The notes under the pieces were generated by a model. It searched no databases, was not told where the DNA came from, and saw only the letters and a program-made list of their open reading frames with translations. From Butyrivibrio sp. VCD2006 (GTDB lineage: Bacteria; Bacillota; Clostridia; Lachnospirales; Lachnospiraceae): DNA of 64,000 bases. The stretch lies in the NCBI RefSeq assembly GCF_000423925.1, contig NZ_AUIX01000001.1:186001-250000 (forward strand), given 5' to 3'. This document shows positions 24,131 to 30,807 of this stretch, piece by piece. Made by a program: the position numbers and the translations under genes. How positions within the stretch are numbered: position 1 is the first letter of the stretch; every line of letters begins with the position of its first letter.

Positions 24131-24577
24131 TTACCCTGATATTGACAATGTCTGAATTGTCTTATTGGTAGACTCTATTACAGCCTCCTTGGGAATGGGC
24201 AGCACATGACCGCTGTTGCTGATATTTTTGGCTATTCTCTTCCTGAACTCAGAAGGTGTTATTCCCTCGCATTCTTTAAAGGCTTTGTTGAAGTTTTGCT
24301 GGTTGTTGAAGCCACATTCCAATCCGATGCTCGTTATATCCTTATTCGTATTTACAAGAAGAAATTCAGCGTTGTTTATTCTGTGAATCTTGACGTATTC
24401 AGGGAAGGAGGTCTTAACTATTCCTGAAAATATTCGCGAAATTTTGTAGGGACTTACGCCGAATTCTCTGGAAACAGTCTGCAAAGATATGTTTTCGGTA
24501 CAATTATTTGCTACATACGATATGACTTCTTCTGTCAGATCATAATCGCTGCTTTGTGTTCGCTCTATTAAATCCAT
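24131..24577 (-). CDS. AraC-type HTH protein, short, probably N-terminally truncated
   Basis: 148 residues made up almost wholly of an AraC/XylS DNA-binding domain (about 15-115). The first helix-turn-helix is ISLQTVSREFGVSPYKISRIF, the second is DITSIGLECGFNNQQNFNKAFKE, and the family signature ends in GITPSEFRKRI. The usual 150-200-residue sensor domain is missing. No ribosome site precedes the ATG and the frame is closed by a TGA eight codons upstream, so the gene is likely the 3' part of a longer regulator cut by the event that placed the remnant at 24590. A genuine HTH-only protein remains possible. It lies 102 bp upstream of the GGDEF gene on the same strand. Confidence 0.6.
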   Translation of the reverse strand: MDLIERTQSSDYDLTEEVISYVANNCTENISLQTVSREFGVSPYKISRIFSGIVKTSFPEYVKIHRINNAEFLLVNTNKDITSIGLECGFNNQQNFNKAFKECEGITPSEFRKRIAKNISNSGHVLPIPKEAVIESTNKTIQTLSISG

Positions 24578-24589
24578 GTAAGGATAACA

Positions 24590-24939
24590 ATGGCATTCTC
24601 AATAAAAACCACCGTCCATGATCGTGTAGATATAGAGGAAAAAGACGCTACAGACGATGAGAACCGGAATTGGATTGAATTAAAAGTCTATCACAATGAG
24701 GTTTTCCATGATCCGAAAGCAACTCTAAATCAGGATTTGTGCGCTGCTATTGAAAAGGCTTATAAGCAGTATGGTTTGCAAGAGCCTGTTTTTGAAGAAT
24801 TCGGTGATGGAATCAAGGCTACCGTATATAGATTGCAAGCGACAAAAACAAGCGGCAAGCGAAAAAAATAAGCGGAAAAGACAAAACTGCTGAAAATAAA
24901 GAAATGATAGTTGCATATATTACTGCCCAGGAAACTTGA
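24590..24939 (+). pseudogene. Fragment of an AlbA_2/RecG-like ATP-binding protein, frameshifted
   Basis: The first frame (24590-24871, 93 codons) contains KQYGLQEPVFEEFGDGIKATVYR, the C-terminal strand pattern of AlbA_2-domain ATP-binding proteins often annotated as putative transcriptional regulators. It stops just after a run of seven A (24862-24868). One frame over, the sequence continues KISGKDKTAENKEMIVAYIT to a TGA at 24937. The continuation has the KTAENK spacer and helix usual for that family, so a one-base slip in the A run split the gene. The N-terminal 50 codons match nothing that I recognise. The fragment abuts the EFR1 gene end. Confidence 0.6.
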
Positions 24940-24942
24940 AAA

Positions 24943-25713
24943 TTACTGGCGGTTAGCTTCAATGAGCTCCTGCAGCGAGATATGGACGTTTCTGTATCTG
25001 GCTTCGGGATTGGGTTCCTGCACAGAGGCAAACTTGATGGCCTTTGCCGGACAGGCCTGTATGCACGCCATGCAATTGATGCAGTCGGTGTAATCGTAGA
25101 CCGGCCGTTTGTCTTCTATGCGGATACAGCCTCTGGGGCAGATGCGGCTGCAGGTCCCGCATCCCACACACTTTTCATTGACCTGGTAAAGGGGAAAGGA
25201 GTACATGGGGCCAGCCTGTTCCCTGTAATGGATATAGCCATTATAAAAATCTGATTCTCCCTGTGGTGAAGGCTGGATATAATGGGTTCTTGCGTCAATA
25301 TCAGCCTTGATCTGTGCAAGATGCTCCTCAACTCTCTTCGTATCCTCAATCTTCCGCTGTTCGTCCATGTCAAAAACGATGATGGCGTTGTCGTGCATGA
25401 TGACAGTATTGATATAATCGGCTTTTTTTCCGATGGAGGAAAGAAACTCCTGGGTGCGGACGGCCACGCCGCCGTGGTGCATGCCAAATGTGACGATCAA
25501 GTAAAAATAACTGGTCTCGAATTCAGAGCCGGCTATGAAATCCTTCACCATAGGCGGAATCTCAAACTCAAAGAGGGGGCAGACGACGCCGATCTTGTCG
25601 GCCTTGTAATGCCGGTTTTTCTTTTTCAATTCCTGCGGAATGCTGAGCAGTTCGCTGTCCAGCTTTTTTGCAGCGTACAGGCTGTTTCCGGTGGCTGTAA
25701 AATAAAGAATCAT
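24943..25713 (-). CDS. EFR1-type flavodoxin-ferredoxin fusion
   Basis: 256 residues. The N-terminus is flavodoxin-like (MILYFTATGNSLYAAKKL, phosphate-binding TATGNS at 6-11), followed after about residue 175 by two 4Fe-4S clusters: EKCVGCGTCSRICPRGC and DCINCMACIQACPAKA. This is the EFR1 arrangement, a cytoplasmic electron carrier or oxidoreductase of anaerobes whose partners are mostly unknown. AAAGGAG lies 8 bp before the ATG. It is divergent from a LysR regulator 230 bp away, a usual pairing for a regulated target. GC content and codon choice are visibly richer in G and C than in the flanking genes, suggesting recent acquisition. Confidence 0.87.
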   Translation of the reverse strand: MILYFTATGNSLYAAKKLDSELLSIPQELKKKNRHYKADKIGVVCPLFEFEIPPMVKDFIAGSEFETSYFYLIVTFGMHHGGVAVRTQEFLSSIGKKADYINTVIMHDNAIIVFDMDEQRKIEDTKRVEEHLAQIKADIDARTHYIQPSPQGESDFYNGYIHYREQAGPMYSFPLYQVNEKCVGCGTCSRICPRGCIRIEDKRPVYDYTDCINCMACIQACPAKAIKFASVQEPNPEARYRNVHISLQELIEANRQ

Positions 25714-25943
25714 CTGATGAACTCCTTTCTTAGGAGGAACCTTTTCGGCTCGTTTCTCTCTGCTATGGTATCAGCAGCTGTTTTTATGGCCATACTGTAT
25801 CATGTAATTACAGGAATGTAAAATAGAAATAATACATGCTTTGAGATACATTTTTGCTATGGCGGGTCTTGCGGCAGTCAACATCTGGTTTTACAATCAT
25901 ACCAGAAGCAGTCTCAGTTTATTTCAGCAAAGTGAGGGAAGTC

Positions 25944-26807
25944 ATGGATCTGTTCAGTCTTGAGATTTTTATTAAAGTTGCGGAAGAAAAGAATATAACG
26001 CGGGCAGCGGAGCAGCTGCATCTGTCCCAGCCCACGGTATCCCGGCGGATTCGCGAAATGGAGGAGGAACTTCAGAAGGTGCTGTTTATCCGGACCAACA
26101 AGGCGGTCGCCCTGACGGATGCAGGAAAACAGTTTCTCGAAGCTTCCACAGACATCATCACCATCTTCAGCAAAGCCGTGCAGCAGGATTCCGGGCAGGA
26201 GACCCTTACGGGCGATATCTACATTGGATCGGGGGAAATCCCCGCTTTTTCCCGCCTGGCAGCCTATATTAAGGATTTCCGGCAGCAGCAGCCAGGAATC
26301 CGGTTCCATATTCTATCGGGAAACGCGGAGGAGATCCGCGACGACGTGGAGAAGGGCGTTCTGGATCTGGGGCTGATCACGCGGTCCGTGGATCTGGAAT
26401 CCTGTGAAAGCCTGGAATTTCCTGAGAAAGCCCGTTGGGGGATTCTGGTCAGGGCTGATCATCCTCTGGCAAGGAAAAATACGATAAAAGCGGAAGATCT
26501 GGAGGGAGAATCCCTCATCCTGCCTGAAAACCGAGTTTATCAGCGGGAACTTACGGAAAACCTTTCGAAGGACATTACCATCGCCGCCAGTTTTACCCTG
26601 GCCCATAACGCCGTCCAGCTGGTCAGACAGGGACTGGGGCCGATGCTCTGCTTTGACGACCCTTCTCTGACTGCCGAAGAACTGAAATTTGTGACGATGG
26701 CTCCTTACCGAGACGCAACCCCGATCCTGTTCTGGAAAAAGCGGACGATCCGATCGGAGCCGGTAGACGCTTTCCTTCATTATATTATGGAAAATCTGAA
26801 TCAGTGA
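25944..26807 (+). CDS. LysR-family transcriptional regulator
   Basis: 287 residues from the ATG at 25944: MDLFSLEIFIKVAEEKNITR, then AAEQLHLSQPTVSRRIREME, is the LysR winged helix (1-60). A linker helix leads to a substrate-binding domain of two lobes (about 90-287; GDIYIGSGEIPAF, DLGLITRSVDLE, GLGPMLCFDD). The open frame extends upstream to 25854, but GTGAGGG just before 25944 and the LysR N-terminal pattern fix the start. LysR proteins usually control the divergent gene, here the EFR1 ferredoxin, from the shared intergenic region. The gene is GC-rich relative to the window (many CGG, CTG, GCC codons), like its partner. Confidence 0.9.
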   Translation: MDLFSLEIFIKVAEEKNITRAAEQLHLSQPTVSRRIREMEEELQKVLFIRTNKAVALTDAGKQFLEASTDIITIFSKAVQQDSGQETLTGDIYIGSGEIPAFSRLAAYIKDFRQQQPGIRFHILSGNAEEIRDDVEKGVLDLGLITRSVDLESCESLEFPEKARWGILVRADHPLARKNTIKAEDLEGESLILPENRVYQRELTENLSKDITIAASFTLAHNAVQLVRQGLGPMLCFDDPSLTAEELKFVTMAPYRDATPILFWKKRTIRSEPVDAFLHYIMENLNQ

Positions 26808-26875
26808 ACACAGCCAGGTGTCCCACTTTGCGCAGAAGGGATTTTCGAAATAACCGAAGATGGTGGAGATCAATG

Positions 26876-26992
26876 TCAGAAGTTGGCTGCATAGACCCTG
26901 CCACAGGTTCGATCCCATTCCAGGAGGACTTCCGGCTGTCGTTTTCCCGCCGTCCCGAGCGGGTTCTTGGTGGTAAAAAACTGAGTGCGCAT
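26876..26992 (-). pseudogene. Short reading frame within conjugative-element debris
   Basis: A 38-codon frame (MRTQFFTTKNPLGTAGKRQP, then EVLLEWDRTCGRVYAANF) without a ribosome site, directly downstream of the mosaic pseudogene at 27005-27237. I do not recognise the family. It is more likely a fragment than a gene. Confidence 0.3.
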
Positions 26993-27004
26993 AAGCAGAG
27001 AACG

Positions 27005-27237
27005 CTATGCTTGACTTGCTTCCTGAAGCTCATCCCATACTTCTTTTGCCTGACGGAATACCGCCCAGCCTTTCGGCCAGCCCACATACATTGTGGCATT
27101 GTCAGATTCCAGTTATCCGGCAAAGAAAGAAGGGTAAGAAGCATACCACGCTCTGTTAGTGATAGGTTTCTGTCCCTCATGATGTTTTGGGAGACTACTG
27201 TATAGTTTCCCTGAGTTTTATTTTTAAGTATTGCCAT
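27005..27237 (-). pseudogene. Mosaic of two conjugative-element gene fragments
   Basis: A proper start exists: GGAG 7 bp before the ATG at 27237. The first 45 or so codons (MAILKNKTQGNYTVVSQNIM, SLTERGMLLTLLSLPDNW) are the N-terminus of a helix-turn-helix protein common in Clostridial conjugative elements. From about 27112 another frame takes over and encodes LESDNATMYVGWPKGWAVF, then RQAKEVWDELQEASQA and a TAG at 27005, which reads like the C-terminus of a different small element protein. The two pieces meet at a junction rather than a single-base slip. The remainder of the original first gene is lost. Confidence 0.55.
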
Positions 27238-27360
27238 TTAGTTGCTCCTTTGACTGGATTAAAAAAAGAGCTTTTTACTCTACTATTTGTTCTACCAAAA
27301 AGTTCTTATTATGTTTTTTATTCCATGTTAATCTGTGTTAAACTATGTTTTGGGCCGACC

Positions 27361-27401
27361 GGAGCGAAGCGGAGACCGCAGGTTCAAATCCGTCCGGACT
27401 C
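27361..27401 (+). other. tRNA-like 3' end (T-arm remnant)
   Basis: GAGACCGCAGGTTCAAATCC followed by GTCCGGACT resembles the T-arm and acceptor 3' strand of a tRNA, but the T-stem is broken (GCAGG faces CCGTC) and no 5' half is present. It shares CGCAGGTTCAAATCC with tRNA-Pro, most of which is generic T-arm sequence. It may be an old attachment-site scar. Confidence 0.35.
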
Positions 27402-27507
27402 AATCCAAATTTTCAAGTTTTTGAAAGTATGATGGGAGGGAGTACTACCCCCAAACTATCCCCAAACTACCCCCAAATCATTCCAAGATTCCATATAAAA
27501 AAGTATT

Positions 27508-28149
27508 TTAAAGCTCCACCTTCGGAAGATTCCACCTGTAGTGGCTCGCCATAAACCTGAAAAGAATAACAAACACGAAGCTTACCACCATGGCCACATT
27601 CCAAGTCTTCATTATCTCATGTATGATCACCATGATGATTCCTCCTATTATCACAGGAAGAGCATAAACATGCTTAACAAAAATCGCAGGCATCTGGTTC
27701 GCAAGAACATCTCGTAAAACTCCACCTCCAACTCCCGTTATGAACCCAAGGAATACCAGGAGAAACATATTATCATCATAACCAAAATTGGCACCTATCA
27801 TTACTCCGTCGACCATAAATGCGGCAAGGCCAAGAGTATCAAAAATAAACAATCCCTTATCATATACTCCGAAAAACTTATCCGGAACACTTTTACGAAA
27901 ATACATTATAAGAAATACAATGTTTGCCACTATTACCGCAACCATGACATAAAAAGGATTAATAAACATCTGTGGTGGGAAACTTCCCATAACAATATCT
28001 CTTGTAAGTCCTCCACCGCAGGCTGTCATAATAGCAAGAATATTCACCCCAAATATATCCATTTTCTTATGGATACCAGTGATCGCTCCTGATATTGAGA
28101 AAGCCACAGTTCCTATAAAATCAAATATCCCCAAAAGTAGTACTGACAT
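27508..28149 (-). CDS. TRIC-type channel family protein (UPF0126, YadS/YicG)
   Basis: 213 residues with seven membrane helices built as two repeated three-helix units plus one. Each repeat carries the glycine-rich pair typical of the family: [11 protein letters not shown] in the first half and [12 protein letters not shown] in the second. Bacterial relatives form trimeric cation channels (TRIC-like); earlier annotations are UPF0126. The physiological role is unknown. The ATG at 28149 lies inside the 3' end of the GIY-YIG gene (29-bp overlap), with GGGGGAAAG as ribosome site, so the two are co-transcribed and probably coupled. The sequence 27421-27507 holds nothing I can name. Confidence 0.8.
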   Translation of the reverse strand: MSVLLLGIFDFIGTVAFSISGAITGIHKKMDIFGVNILAIMTACGGGLTRDIVMGSFPPQMFINPFYVMVAVIVANIVFLIMYFRKSVPDKFFGVYDKGLFIFDTLGLAAFMVDGVMIGANFGYDDNMFLLVFLGFITGVGGGVLRDVLANQMPAIFVKHVYALPVIIGGIIMVIIHEIMKTWNVAMVVSFVFVILFRFMASHYRWNLPKVEL

Positions 28150-28399
28150 CTCTTTCCCCCGATTCCTCTATCAATTTAATTTTCTCTGCTCTGGAAAGCT
28201 GCTTTATATGCCACTCCCTGCTCATAGCCTCCTCTTTAGTACTGAAGGTCTCATAATACACTAGCTTAACAGGAAGCCTTGGCTTTGTATACTTGGCACC
28301 TTTCCCTGCATTATGTTCGGCAATCCGTTTTTCAAGATTATTCGTCCATCCGCAGTATAAGGTTCCATCTGCACATTCAACTATATATGTATAATTCAT
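28121..28399 (-). CDS. GIY-YIG nuclease-superfamily protein (UPF0213, YhbQ-like)
   Basis: About 92 residues: [20 protein letters not shown] contains the GIY-YIG pair (YIV .. YCG), followed by the conserved arginine and histidine of [18 protein letters not shown] and the glutamate of [12 protein letters not shown]. These small single-domain proteins are not homing endonucleases; YhbQ relatives show DNA-processing activity in vitro, while the cellular role is open. I set the start at 28399, where homologues begin; an ATG at 28411 lacks a ribosome site, though the AGGGA before 28399 is close (2 bp). The frame overlaps the TRIC-type gene. Confidence 0.75.
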   Translation of the reverse strand: MNYTYIVECADGTLYCGWTNNLEKRIAEHNAGKGAKYTKPRLPVKLVYYETFSTKEEAMSREWHIKQLSRAEKIKLIEESGERDVSTTFGDI

Positions 28400-28602
28400 A
28401 TTCCCTACCATAAATTAATTTTATACAAATCATTAATTTATCTACAACCATAATCTAAGCTATTACCGCACTTATTTATGGCTTCTTTCTCCTAAAATTC
28501 ACTATGATTATAATACAGAAAAATTACCAATACATAAATTAATGATTTCATGTCAGCTAATTATTATTCTGAATCATTACACAATTATCGCAATATTTTT
28601 TG

Positions 28603-28631
28603 TTGACTATCAAACTCAAAAATGCAAATAT
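28603..28631 (+). promoter_or_regulatory. Probable promoter of the ABC exporter leader
   Basis: TTGACT at 28603-28608, a 17-bp spacer and AAATAT at 28626-28631, with a TG one base upstream of the -10 box (extended -10). It is placed 40 bp before the seven-codon reading frame. Confidence 0.5.
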
Positions 28632-28669
28632 TGAAGATAGATTGAATTGTATTTTGGGAGGTATCATAG

Positions 28670-28693
28670 ATGCTCGTTATGCGTATTAGATAA
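28670..28693 (+). CDS. Seven-codon leader peptide
   Basis: ATG CTC GTT ATG CGT ATT AGA TAA encodes MLVMRIR. GGGAGG at 28656-28661 lies 8 bp before the ATG, as strong a ribosome site as any in the window. It is followed by about 200 nt of hairpins and then a terminator before the ABC genes. Such short translated leaders allow antibiotic-stalled ribosomes to switch off a terminator, as described for BmrCD and many resistance genes. Its role here is inferred from layout. Confidence 0.65.
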   Translation: MLVMRIR

Positions 28694-28899
28694 TTTTGAT
28701 CCTATTTTAGCATTGCCCTGTTGTGGGCTATTTTGTGTTGCGCATTTTTAAGGAGCATACTCCTTATTTTGGATCAGATTATTCTATAGCATATCCGAGA
28801 AATCTTTAGTCGATTGACGTTATAGCATCGCTATTTTGATGCTAATAGGGTTCTATTTCGACCTCTGATATTAAAATCGGCATATGATGATAGATTTGT
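28694..28899 (+). ncRNA. Structured leader RNA of the ABC exporter operon
   Basis: No coding frame. Several stems can be drawn: GCCC/GGGC at about 28710-28723, AAGGAG/CTCCTT at 28750-28765, and TAGCATC/GATGCTA at 28823-28844. A long-range GATCC/GGATC pair may enclose the first two. The region lies between a translated leader and a terminator, so alternative folding is likely. Upstream, 28412-28602 is AT-rich and shows nothing I can name. Confidence 0.5.
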
Positions 28900-28935
28900 A
28901 TCCGTCTGCGCAGCGCAGGCGGATTTTTATTTTTG
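28900..28935 (+). terminator. Attenuator hairpin before the ABC exporter genes
   Basis: CCGTCTGC (28902-28909) pairs with GCAGGCGG (28915-28922), loop GCAGC, followed by ATTTTTATTTTTG. It stands within the operon's own leader, 67 bp before the first ABC start codon, so it should act as a regulated terminator. Confidence 0.8.
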
Positions 28936-29001
28936 TAGCAAAACTGCTTAATAAAATCCTGCCACATAATCTTTATCTACTAATCGGAGGACAATTATTT
29001 A

Positions 29002-30807
29002 ATGGATAAAAAGAGATATTCTCTTCTAAAAAACATGTGCTTTTACAGCAATGAATACCTGCGCTTTGACAAGATTGGATTCCTATTTGCAATCCTTCTT
29101 ATTCCTTCAAGGATCTTAAAATCCCTTGTTACGATTTTCATTCCTAAGATTATCATAGACTCCATTGAAGGATTCGAGAGTGAGAAAGCCTTCCTTGTTC
29201 GCATAGTCTTAATAACTGCTGCCATGGCAGCAACCTCGATCCTGGAACTATTAGCCAAAAACACCATGGAACACAGTATGAACTCCTTCGTGCTCATTAG
29301 ATTAAACCGCTTGTGGATAGAAAAGGTTTCCACCATGGATTATGAAACATTCACATCAAAGCTGGGAAAGCAGTCCTCAAGCAAGGCAAGACTCATGCTT
29401 GAGGGAACAACCAGATGGGGAATAGGCACCTATATCCCAAGGTTGATCGATCTTAGTGTAAGCTTTATCGGTTTTGCAATATATGCCATTTTGCTTGTAA
29501 ACGTGCATCCACTGGTTCTTATTTGTTTGCTGATCACCTATTTTTTCAGCCTTCTTATAACTCTAAGCGCCGAAAAAAAGAAACAGCTCCTTAAGGATGA
29601 CGTAGCCAGAGCGGAGCGCAAAATGAACTATTTTGCTTACAACACAAGAGGTCTTAGCATTGCAAAAGACATTCGAATCTACTCTATGCGGCAATGGATA
29701 ACTGAAATGACTAATTTTGCAAGACTTGATATGAAGCAGATAGATGAAAAAGTTCAGGATTATCAGATGCATGTCCTTATAATAAACAGCCTTATTGTTT
29801 TTCTGCGTGATGGAATTGTTTATGCCGCTCTTGTATGGCTGGCCCTTAATAGCCGTATCACTATAGGAGCTTTTGCGCTCTACGCTGCTGCCGTTAGCGG
29901 CCTTGGTGAGTTTCTCTCAGAGATAACTTCAGGTATGGGGGCCTTTAGAGAGGCTGATAATGACGTCACTGATTTCAGGAAATTCCTGGATCTTCCAGAT
30001 GAAAATGTATCCTCAGGAGAAAGTCTTAAACTCACCTCCGCTCCTTCTATTGAACTTAAAAATGTATCTTTTTCATATAATGATGAGACTCCTGTACTTA
30101 ATAGCATTGATCTGAAGGTTAATCCAGGAGAAAAAATTGCTATAGTCGGTTCAAACGGAGCAGGAAAGACCACTCTGATAAAACTAATATGCGGGTTATT
30201 ACATCCAAAGACAGGAGAGATTCTGATTGATGGCGTAAAAACGGATTCTGTTTCCTTTGATGCTTTTGCTGACAGTATTTCCGCTGTATTTCAGGATTCA
30301 GCTCTTTTACCTGTAAGCATAAAAAGAAATATCATAATGAATGATGATGAAGCTGACGAGTCAAAACTTTCGCGGATCATATCAATAGTCGGTCTCGAGG
30401 AAAAGATTTCGTCACTTGAAAATGGAATAGAAACTCCCCTTGTTAAGCATATCACCGAGAATGGAACCGAATTCTCCGGAGGAGAGGTTCAAAAGCTCCT
30501 GCTCGCAAGGGCTGTGTATAAGGACTCGCCAATATTGATTCTCGATGAGCCCACAGCAGCAATGGACCCTATCGCCGAACAGAATGTCTATTTGCAGTAC
30601 CATCAGCTGGCAAAAGATAAGACCTCATTCTTCATATCTCACAGACTATCATCCACCAGATTCTGTGACCGTATCATACTGATAGATGGCGGCAGAATCA
30701 AAGAGATCGGAACACATGATGAGCTTATGAAAAAAGGTGGAATGTACCACGATATGTACATGGTTCAGAGCAAATATTATCTTGAAGGAAAGGAAGAAGC
30801 TATATGA
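29002..30807 (+). CDS. ABC exporter half-transporter (membrane + ATPase), first subunit
   Basis: 601 residues: an N-terminal six-helix exporter domain (about 25-325) fused to a nucleotide-binding domain (about 345-590). The latter shows Walker A GSNGAGKTT, signature FSGGEVQKLLLARA, Walker B ILILDEPTAAMDP with the catalytic glutamate, and H-loop ISHRLS. It matches the lipid/multidrug type B exporters. CGGAGG lies 9 bp before the ATG. It overlaps the next half-transporter by 4 bp (ATGA), so the pair forms a heterodimer. Expression is very likely gated by the leader peptide and attenuator at 28670-28935, which argues for an antibiotic or ribosome-active compound as inducer. Confidence 0.9.
   Translation: MDKKRYSLLKNMCFYSNEYLRFDKIGFLFAILLIPSRILKSLVTIFIPKIIIDSIEGFESEKAFLVRIVLITAAMAATSILELLAKNTMEHSMNSFVLIRLNRLWIEKVSTMDYETFTSKLGKQSSSKARLMLEGTTRWGIGTYIPRLIDLSVSFIGFAIYAILLVNVHPLVLICLLITYFFSLLITLSAEKKKQLLKDDVARAERKMNYFAYNTRGLSIAKDIRIYSMRQWITEMTNFARLDMKQIDEKVQDYQMHVLIINSLIVFLRDGIVYAALVWLALNSRITIGAFALYAAAVSGLGEFLSEITSGMGAFREADNDVTDFRKFLDLPDENVSSGESLKLTSAPSIELKNVSFSYNDETPVLNSIDLKVNPGEKIAIVGSNGAGKTTLIKLICGLLHPKTGEILIDGVKTDSVSFDAFADSISAVFQDSALLPVSIKRNIIMNDDEADESKLSRIISIVGLEEKISSLENGIETPLVKHITENGTEFSGGEVQKLLLARAVYKDSPILILDEPTAAMDPIAEQNVYLQYHQLAKDKTSFFISHRLSSTRFCDRIILIDGGRIKEIGTHDELMKKGGMYHDMYMVQSKYYLEGKEEAI

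Larger units (their letters stand above)
21110..27420. mobile_element. Degraded accessory island next to tRNA-Pro
   Basis: The interval begins just after the tRNA-Pro terminator and holds the end of a tyrosine recombinase reading toward the tRNA, a metQ 3' fragment, a frameshifted ATP-binding-protein end, a higher-GC EFR1/LysR pair, a mosaic of conjugative-element gene pieces and a tRNA-like 3' end. A 9-bp direct repeat TGGGTGACC (21156-21164, 21167-21175) lies at the left edge. I found no exact long copy of the tRNA-Pro 3' end at the right edge, so the borders are approximate and several insertions may be superimposed. The GGDEF gene inside looks intact and may be older chromosome. Confidence 0.45.

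Noticed and set aside
25282-25821. 179-codon plus-strand frame opposite the EFR1 gene
   Set aside because: Mostly the antisense of the ferredoxin gene. Its last 30 codons resemble a membrane helix but have no start of their own.
26313-26918. 201-codon minus-strand frame opposite LysR
   Set aside because: It is antisense to a clear LysR coding sequence; only its first 40 codons fall in the element debris and match nothing.
20983-27401. Exact att repeat between tRNA-Pro and the tRNA-like end at 27361
   Set aside because: Only CGCAGGTTCAAATCC is shared, most of it generic T-arm sequence, and the acceptor parts differ. I therefore do not claim defined element borders.
28121-28399. GIY-YIG homing endonuclease or group I intron
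   Set aside because: The protein is a small single-domain UPF0213/YhbQ type, with no intron or flanking DNA-binding domain.
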